A stretch of DNA of 51,449 nt, taken from positions 1 to 51,449 of the forward strand of contig VFZW01000006.1 of NCBI GenBank assembly GCA_016871055.1, read 5' to 3'. The number at the start of each line of letters is the position of its first letter. The first letter of the stretch is position 1. The position numbers and the translations under genes are program-made. Positions 45,724 to 51,449 of this stretch are shown here, one piece after another. The notes under the pieces were generated by a model, which saw nothing but the letters and a program-made list of their open reading frames with translations, searched no databases and was not told the DNA's origin. This DNA is from Acidobacteriota bacterium (GTDB lineage Bacteria; Acidobacteriota; Terriglobia; Bryobacterales; Bryobacteraceae).

Positions 45724-47084
45724 TGCCGCGCGAACACCTATTAAAAATTGGCGTTTCCGGCGTGCGCGGCGTCGTCGGCGAGTTCCTGACTCCGTCGTTG
45801 ACGCTGAGTTTCGCGCAGGCGTTCGGAACGTATGTCGGCGGCGGGCGCGTTGTTGTCGGCCGCGATACACGCACCAGCGGGCCGATGCTACAGCACGCGG
45901 TGCATTGCGGATTACTGGCGGCGGGATGCGATGTCGTCGATGTCGGTGTCTTGCCGACGCCGACGATGCAGATCTACGTCGAACATATTCGCGCGCGCGG
46001 CGGGATCGGACTGACCGCGTCGCACAATCCACCGGAGTACAACGCGTTGAAACTCTTCAACGCCGAGGGGCAGTTTTTCAATCATTACGAGCGCAACGAA
46101 CTGCTTGACCTCTACCATCAGCGCGATTTCTCGCAGGCGCAGAACGCGGCGATCGGCCATGTGCGGCGCGATGACGGCACGGCGAAATCGATCCACATCG
46201 GGCGCGTGCTGGCGAAGGTCGATGCCGATCGGATCAAGCGGCGGAAGTTCAAAGTGGCGCTCGACGCGGTGAACGGCGCGGGTTCGGTGATGACGCCGGA
46301 GTTTCTCACTGATTCGCTCGGCTGCCGTCTCGACGCAATTGCAATCGATCCGACGAAGGTCTTTCCGCGTATCGCCGAACCGAGGCCGGACACGCTGGGC
46401 GATCTGACGGCGCTGGTGCAAAAGTCCGGCGCCGATGTCGGCTTCGCGCAGGACCCCGATGCCGACCGCCTCGCAATCGCCGATGAAACGGGCCATGTGG
46501 TCGATAACGACGACGTTCTTGCGCTGGCTGTGCTGCGAGCGCTGGCCGTTGTGCCCGGCGATGTCGTGGTGAACCTAACGACATCGGCGGCGATCGACGA
46601 TATCGCCAAGACGTTTCACCGGCGCGTGTATCGAACGCCGGTGGGCGAGGCGAATGTGGTCGACACGATGCGCGCAGTGCGGGCGGCGATCGGCGGCGAA
46701 GGTTCGGCGGGCGGCGTGATTTTCCCGGCGGTGCAGTTGTGTCGCGACTCGTATATCGCGATGGCGTTCTTGCTCGACCTGATGGCGGAAACGGGGCAGA
46801 CCGTGTCGCAGTTGGTGGCTTCGCTGCCGGCGTATACGCGCAAGTCGGGCAAGGTGCCGTTCGCGCACGGCCGGCTGGGCGGGCTGATGCAGGCGCTGGA
46901 AGAAGGATTCCCGGAAGCCGAAGCCGACCGCTCCGACGGCCTAAAACTCATCTGGCCCGATCGATGGCTGCATGTGCGGGCGTCGAACACGGAGCCGTTG
47001 CTCCGGTTGGCGGTGGAGGCGCGGGATGGGGAGCGGGCATTGGCGCTTTACGATACCGCGTGGAAATTACTCACGAGCCTGTAA
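45723..47084 (+). CDS. Alpha-D-phosphohexomutase (phosphoglucosamine mutase-like), copy 2
   Basis: GVSGVRGVVGEFLTP; VVVGRDTRTSGPM; GLTASHNPPEYNALKLF; AQDPDADRLAIAD; SNTEPLLRLAVE; TGATG overlap with copy 1. Confidence 0.92.
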   Translation: MPREHLLKIGVSGVRGVVGEFLTPSLTLSFAQAFGTYVGGGRVVVGRDTRTSGPMLQHAVHCGLLAAGCDVVDVGVLPTPTMQIYVEHIRARGGIGLTASHNPPEYNALKLFNAEGQFFNHYERNELLDLYHQRDFSQAQNAAIGHVRRDDGTAKSIHIGRVLAKVDADRIKRRKFKVALDAVNGAGSVMTPEFLTDSLGCRLDAIAIDPTKVFPRIAEPRPDTLGDLTALVQKSGADVGFAQDPDADRLAIADETGHVVDNDDVLALAVLRALAVVPGDVVVNLTTSAAIDDIAKTFHRRVYRTPVGEANVVDTMRAVRAAIGGEGSAGGVIFPAVQLCRDSYIAMAFLLDLMAETGQTVSQLVASLPAYTRKSGKVPFAHGRLGGLMQALEEGFPEAEADRSDGLKLIWPDRWLHVRASNTEPLLRLAVEARDGERALALYDTAWKLLTSL

Positions 47085-47153
47085 CGATTCTCGCGATACG
47101 CTACTCTACAAACTCGTGGGTGTGTTACCCCGAATAAACAGGAGAGTTATCGA

Positions 47154-47555
47154 ATGGAACTGGAAATCGTCAAAGGCAAGTACCAGGACGTGATCGACCT
47201 GGCCAAGATGAAGAACTACAAACTGCATAACGTGCACATCGAAGGCGAGAAGCTACTGATCCGCGCCGATGCGCCGAATGAGGACATCAAGAACTCGCTC
47301 TGGAACTGCGCGAAAGAGATTGATCCGGTGTTCGCCGATTTGTGGCTTGATATCAACATCGACTCCAGTCTGCCGGCGCCGGTGGAGACGAAGACGTATA
47401 CCGTCGTCGCGGGCGACTCGTTGTGGAAGATCGCCGCGAACCACTTGGGCAATGGCGCGTTGTATCCGGAGATCATCAAGGCCAATCCGGGCAAGCTGGT
47501 CGACGACAAGTCGGTGATTCATCCCGGCGATGTGTTGGTGATTCCGAACCTGTAG
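47154..47555 (+). CDS. LysM-domain protein
   Basis: KTYTVVAGDSLWKIAANHLGNGALYPEIIKANPGKLVDDKSVIHPGDVLVIPNL; SD-like AGGAGAG upstream. Confidence 0.9.
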   Translation: MELEIVKGKYQDVIDLAKMKNYKLHNVHIEGEKLLIRADAPNEDIKNSLWNCAKEIDPVFADLWLDINIDSSLPAPVETKTYTVVAGDSLWKIAANHLGNGALYPEIIKANPGKLVDDKSVIHPGDVLVIPNL

Positions 47556-47557
47556 TT

Positions 47558-48211
47558 TTGCGCTACCTGCTTTTTCACAAGCCGTACGGTGTGTTGACAC
47601 AGTTCACCGACGCCGCGGGCACGGGACGAAAGACTCTGGAAGACTTCGTCTCCGTGCCCGGCGTGTATGCGGCCGGGCGGTTGGATGCCGATAGCGAAGG
47701 CCTGCTGCTGCTGACCGACGACGGGGATTTGCAGCACCGGTTGCTCGATCCGAAGTTTGGTCATCGGCGTACGTATTGGGTGCAAGTAGAGGGCGCGCCA
47801 TCGGAAGTAGCGCTCGCCCCGCTGCGCGCCGGTGTTCTTGTGCAAGGTGAGATGACGCTTCCAGCGGAGGCGTCGCTGCTTGGCTTCGATCCGCCGATCC
47901 CGCCGCGCGATCCGCCGGTGCGATTTCGCGCGGCGATTCCGACGACTTGGATTTCCTTGACGCTCACCGAAGGGCGGAATCGTCAGGTGCGGCGCATGAC
48001 CGCGGCGATTGGCTTTCCGACGCTGCGGCTGGTGCGGTGGTCGATGGAGGCGTTGGCGCTTGACGGACTGAAACCTGGCGAGTGGCGTTCACTCAACACC
48101 GCCGAACTTACTTCTCTGCGAGCAGCCGTTTATGGGACTCGTCGAGAGCCAGTTTCTCCTCGCGCGAAACCTTCGGGTACTCGAGGTCGAGGCCGTCGAT
48201 GGCGCGGGTGA
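47558..48211 (+). CDS. rRNA/tRNA pseudouridine synthase, RsuA/RluE-type
   Basis: YLLFHKPYGVLTQFTD; AAGRLDADSEGLLLLTDDGDLQHRLLDP; LTLTEGRNRQVRRMTAAIGFPTLRLVR; TTG start. Confidence 0.92.
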   Translation: MRYLLFHKPYGVLTQFTDAAGTGRKTLEDFVSVPGVYAAGRLDADSEGLLLLTDDGDLQHRLLDPKFGHRRTYWVQVEGAPSEVALAPLRAGVLVQGEMTLPAEASLLGFDPPIPPRDPPVRFRAAIPTTWISLTLTEGRNRQVRRMTAAIGFPTLRLVRWSMEALALDGLKPGEWRSLNTAELTSLRAAVYGTRREPVSPRAKPSGTRGRGRRWRG

Positions 48212-49010
48212 GGATGCTCGACGCCAGCATGCGGGCGGTAGACTTGTCGTCGGCGGGGATGACGTACCAGGGCGCCCATTTGGTGCTGGTGGCCGATAGC
48301 GCGTCTTCATAGGCGCGCATATAGTCGTCCCAGTATTGGCGCTCGTTCAAATCGTGCGCGGAGAATTTCCAGTTCTTCTCGGGGTTCTCGAGGCGTTCGA
48401 GGAGGCGCTTCTTTTGTTCCTCTTTCGATACGTGGAGGAAGAACTTCAAGATTAGCATGCCGTTGCGGGCGAGGTGGCGCTCGAAGTTGTTGATGTCGTC
48501 GTAGCGCTCTTCCCAGATCTTCTTGGTGATGACCTCTTCCGTCAGCTTTTGGCGCTTCAAGTACTCGGGATGCACTTTGACGACGAGCACCTCCTCGTAA
48601 TGGCTGCGGTTGAAGATTGTGATCTTGCCGCGCGCGGGCGAGACCCGCATGATGCGCCATAAATACGAATGATCCAACTCTTCGGCCGATGGCGCTTTGA
48701 AGCTGTAGACGTCGCAGCCCTGCGGATTCAGGCCCGCGGTGAGATGCTTCACCATGCCGTCCTTGCCGGCGGCGTCCATGGCCTGCAGGACGAGCAGTAC
48801 GGACCAGCGGTCGTCGGCGTACAGCTTGGCCTGCGCGTCGGCGAGTTCGTCGAGATTGTCGGCGAGCACCTTCGCCGCCGCCGCCTTCGCCTCGGCGTCG
48901 GACTTGCCCTTGAATGCATCGCCGCCGTCCCACTCGGTTGGAAACCTCTTCAGCTTGCACTTCTTGCCCGGGTCGACCAGGAACTTGTTCAGCACTTTGT
49001 TTCCGAACAT
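48108..49010 (-). CDS. ppk2: Polyphosphate kinase 2 family protein
   Basis: LLVLQAMDAAGKDGMVKHLTAGLNPQGCDVYSFKAPSAEELDHSYLWRIMRVSPARGKITIFNRSHYEEVLVVKVHPE. Confidence 0.95.
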   Translation of the reverse strand: MFGNKVLNKFLVDPGKKCKLKRFPTEWDGGDAFKGKSDAEAKAAAAKVLADNLDELADAQAKLYADDRWSVLLVLQAMDAAGKDGMVKHLTAGLNPQGCDVYSFKAPSAEELDHSYLWRIMRVSPARGKITIFNRSHYEEVLVVKVHPEYLKRQKLTEEVITKKIWEERYDDINNFERHLARNGMLILKFFLHVSKEEQKKRLLERLENPEKNWKFSAHDLNERQYWDDYMRAYEDALSATSTKWAPWYVIPADDKSTARMLASSILTRAIDGLDLEYPKVSREEKLALDESHKRLLAEK

Positions 49011-49033
49011 AACTCCACGACAATAGCAGATAG

Positions 49034-50428
49034 ATGCCTCCCGAGGTCGTAGCAGTCGCCGAACAGCGCGCGGTGTATGCGCAGGTGCGCGAACTCGTGT
49101 CGATCGCGCCGAAGCTGGCGTTCGAAAAAACGGCGCTGTTGCGCGATCCGCTGTTGCGATCGCGGTTGCGCAAGGCGGCGTACATTGCGCTGGCGGCGCG
49201 CGCGCCGGAGGATGCGGCGAAGTTGCTGCCATCGGTCGCCGATGAGAAATGGCTGGGGGCGGTACACTTCGCCGCAGCGCTGGATGTGGCGTGGCACACG
49301 GTGCGACAGCAGCCGGATCTTTCGAAGCGGCTGCTGGTGGCATCGGCGGCGCGCTGGCCCGATGCCGCGCTGCGGGCGCGGGCGCAGTACATTGATTTGC
49401 CGTATGGCCGCGAGATCTTCGATGCCGCTGCGCGCGCCGCGCCGGAGCCGCCGACATTCGAGCGGCGCGCTTCGCAACTGTTGCTCGCGCCGCCGGCGGG
49501 ATTGAGCGGCGCGGAGAAACTGACGCTGGCCGCGATGGCGCGCACCGATGTCGAAATCGATCGCGCGGTGGCGTTGGCGCGCGGCGTCGACTTGAAAGAC
49601 CCTTCGTTGTTGGCGATGCCGCCCGGTACGCTGCGCGCGGCGTTGGCGCTGTTGCCGGAACCGGATGTCCCCGATGCGTTGGCCGCGCGGGCGATGGAAG
49701 GCATCGATGCCGCCGAAGATCCGGTGCTGGAAACGGCGCGGGCGGCGGCGTTTTTGCGGAAGCCTGTGCCAGGGCTGCCGTCGCCGTATTTGGGCGAGCT
49801 CTTGCGCGCGCACATTGGCGGTCGCGGCGACCAATTCGATACGGCGGCGCTGTTCGTCGACGGCGTCAATACACAGCGCTACATCTTTCACGACGACGTC
49901 GATGGCGCGGAATCGTTTGCGAGTTTTCTGGCTGCGTACGCGGACTGGCGCGTCGAGCGCAACGATAGCTCCGTGAAGATATCGAGCCCGCGGAACGGCG
50001 CGCGGCGGATCGAGATTTTCGCGAACGTGCCGGGGCGTGCATTGACCATGACGACGCCGCCGCAAGTCATCGTGCATCGCGGGCACGATCATCACATCGA
50101 AGCGACGTTGCCGCTGCTCGATGCCGGCGCGCGGCTGATCTATCTGGGCAGTTGCCGGGGCATGCAGAATGTGGAAGATGTTGTGATGCGCTCGCCGAAC
50201 GCGGCGGTAATCGCGACGAGGGCGATCGGCGCGACCGCGGTCAACGACGCATTTTTGAAGGCGTTGAACGTGAAGCTGCTTTCGGGCGAGCCGCTGCGAT
50301 GGGATGCGGTTTGGGACTCGATGCGGCCGAAGCTGGGTGAACACTTCGCAGGTTATGTGCCGCCGCATCGCAATCACGCCGCCGTATTCTTCGAGGCATG
50401 GCTGCGTCACGCGCTGGCCGCGCGATAA
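49034..50428 (+). CDS. Hypothetical protein with putative caspase-like (clan CD) C-terminal motif
   Basis: Intact 464-aa ORF; C-term VIVHRGHDHHIEATLPLLDAGARLIYLGSCRGMQNVEDVVMRSPNAAVIATRAIG. Confidence 0.65.
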   Translation: MPPEVVAVAEQRAVYAQVRELVSIAPKLAFEKTALLRDPLLRSRLRKAAYIALAARAPEDAAKLLPSVADEKWLGAVHFAAALDVAWHTVRQQPDLSKRLLVASAARWPDAALRARAQYIDLPYGREIFDAAARAAPEPPTFERRASQLLLAPPAGLSGAEKLTLAAMARTDVEIDRAVALARGVDLKDPSLLAMPPGTLRAALALLPEPDVPDALAARAMEGIDAAEDPVLETARAAAFLRKPVPGLPSPYLGELLRAHIGGRGDQFDTAALFVDGVNTQRYIFHDDVDGAESFASFLAAYADWRVERNDSSVKISSPRNGARRIEIFANVPGRALTMTTPPQVIVHRGHDHHIEATLPLLDAGARLIYLGSCRGMQNVEDVVMRSPNAAVIATRAIGATAVNDAFLKALNVKLLSGEPLRWDAVWDSMRPKLGEHFAGYVPPHRNHAAVFFEAWLRHALAAR

Positions 50429-50436
50429 TAGCGGCC

Positions 50437-50859
50437 ATGAAGCTGATTGAATACGCCGATGCCGCGCCCGAAGCGCGCGCGATTTTTGACGACATCATGG
50501 CGGTACGCAAAACCGACCGCGTGAATAATTTCTGGAAGGCGCTGGCGAACGACCCGGCGACGATGCGGCGGACTTGGGAGAGCATCAAAGAAATCATGGG
50601 GCCGGGCGCGCTCGATCCAGTAACGAAAGAACTCATCTACATCGCCGTGAGCGCGACCAATAGCTGCGACTACTGCATCGCCACGCACACAGACGCGGCG
50701 CGGAAGAAGGGAATGACGCAGGAGATGTTTAACGAGATGATGGCCGTGGTCGGCATGGCGAACGAGACGAACCGGTTGGTGACCGGGTTCCGGGTGCCTC
50801 TGGATGAAGGCTGCTGTGATGGGCCCGTTGGCCTTGCAGAGGAAATTTACTTCGGATAA
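50437..50859 (+). CDS. Carboxymuconolactone decarboxylase/AhpD-like protein
   Basis: GALDPVTKELIYIAVSATNSCDYCIATHTDAARKKGMTQEMFNEMMAVVG (CxxC...H). Confidence 0.92.
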   Translation: MKLIEYADAAPEARAIFDDIMAVRKTDRVNNFWKALANDPATMRRTWESIKEIMGPGALDPVTKELIYIAVSATNSCDYCIATHTDAARKKGMTQEMFNEMMAVVGMANETNRLVTGFRVPLDEGCCDGPVGLAEEIYFG

Positions 50860-50879
50860 TATGGCGGTACCGCAAAGAC

Positions 50880-51365
50880 ATGCTTCCGCTTTTTCATCGC
50901 ATGACCGCGCTGGCGTGCGCCTGTGTGCCTTTGTCCGCCCAGACGCCCGTTGGCCCCGGGATCTTCGACAGCACCCGCGGAAGCATTAACAACACGCAGG
51001 TCGAGTATTCTTCGCCAGCGGGTGAAATTCCGATCTCCGTGCCGGGCTTCAACGGCCGCATGCGAATTCAGTTTCCGCGCAGCCTGCCCTCAGGTACGGT
51101 GAGCCAGGACGGAAAGAGCGTCAGGCTCGCCGAGCCGGTCACCGTCACGCTTGGCGTATCGGGAACTCGCGTGGCTGGGGCGACGAGTTCCAGCACCGAG
51201 ATTCGTGCGAGCATTCAGTACGGAAATCTACCGGGTTGCGCGCCGTTGGCGCGGAACTTCCCCGTGGGGTCGACTGTCGATCTCACGTTGACTTGCACGC
51301 TGAATACCGTCAACCTTCCGGTGAGTGTGACTCCGGCCTTCTTTCCAGCGCTGCTAGATTCTTGA
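50880..51365 (+). CDS. Secreted hypothetical protein
   Basis: N-terminal hydrophobic segment TALACACVPLSAQTPVGPG followed by beta-rich sequence. Confidence 0.55.
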   Translation: MLPLFHRMTALACACVPLSAQTPVGPGIFDSTRGSINNTQVEYSSPAGEIPISVPGFNGRMRIQFPRSLPSGTVSQDGKSVRLAEPVTVTLGVSGTRVAGATSSSTEIRASIQYGNLPGCAPLARNFPVGSTVDLTLTCTLNTVNLPVSVTPAFFPALLDS

Positions 51366-51404
51366 ATCAAAGATTCTAAATCAGAGTACTTCAACATTTT
51401 GAGG

Positions 51405-51449
51405 TTAGGCTGCGAGTAATTTGACGATCTCCTCGATGGCGCGATCGGC
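51405..51449 (-). CDS. 3' end of an unidentified CDS running off the window
   Basis: Minus-strand frame ...ADRAIEEIVKLLAA* ending at TTA 51405-51407. Confidence 0.3.
   Translation of the reverse strand, partial: ADRAIEEIVKLLAA

Noticed and set aside
48989-50410. 473-aa minus-strand ORF opposite the caspase-like gene
   Set aside because: Extremely Arg/Gln-rich shadow ORF with no domain signature; plus strand has signal of real protein.
51364-51376. GAATC-AAA-GATTC inverted repeat as a terminator
   Set aside because: Only a 5-bp AT-rich stem without a following T-run; too weak to call.
1-51449. CRISPR arrays, tRNA/rRNA genes, insertion sequences
   Set aside because: No regularly spaced direct repeats, tRNA-like cloverleaf segments, rRNA sequence or transposase ORFs were recognised by eye; a tRNAscan/Infernal run would be needed to exclude them fully.

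Overview
GC-rich bacterial chromosome segment, most like an Acidobacteria / Solibacter-type (Bryobacterales) genome. This is judged from the TIGR03437-like C-terminal domain, the Oar-like TonB receptor, Ser/Thr kinase-TolB fusions and DinB paralogues; taxonomy is an inference. About 48 genes are supported. They include a surface/TonB operon, HD-GYP regulator, TlpA/DsbD-alpha pair, secreted aldolase, two kinases, two type II toxin-antitoxin loci, glycine cleavage gcvT-gcvH, recJ, a two-gene bacterial microcompartment locus, heptaheme cytochrome-TPR protein, tandem phosphohexomutases, PPK2 and a putative caspase-like protein. Most unusual parts: (i) a 1096-aa protein joining an OmpA/peptidoglycan-binding-like N-terminus to an HEYGH metallopeptidase-like C-terminus, followed by two tandem paralogous small genes (candidate effector/immunity-like locus); (ii) an EEP-nuclease two-gene module whose nuclease has an in-frame stop between its first two catalytic motifs; (iii) a ParDE locus with intact antitoxin and frameshifted toxin; (iv) a kinase frameshifted in its catalytic domain; (v) a terminase-ATPase-like gene without a nuclease domain, paired with a small gene; (vi) a minimal shell-protein/aldehyde-dehydrogenase pair; (vii) a 464-aa protein with a His/Cys signature like clan CD peptidases. 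All family assignments come from motif recognition by eye; no database search was run.
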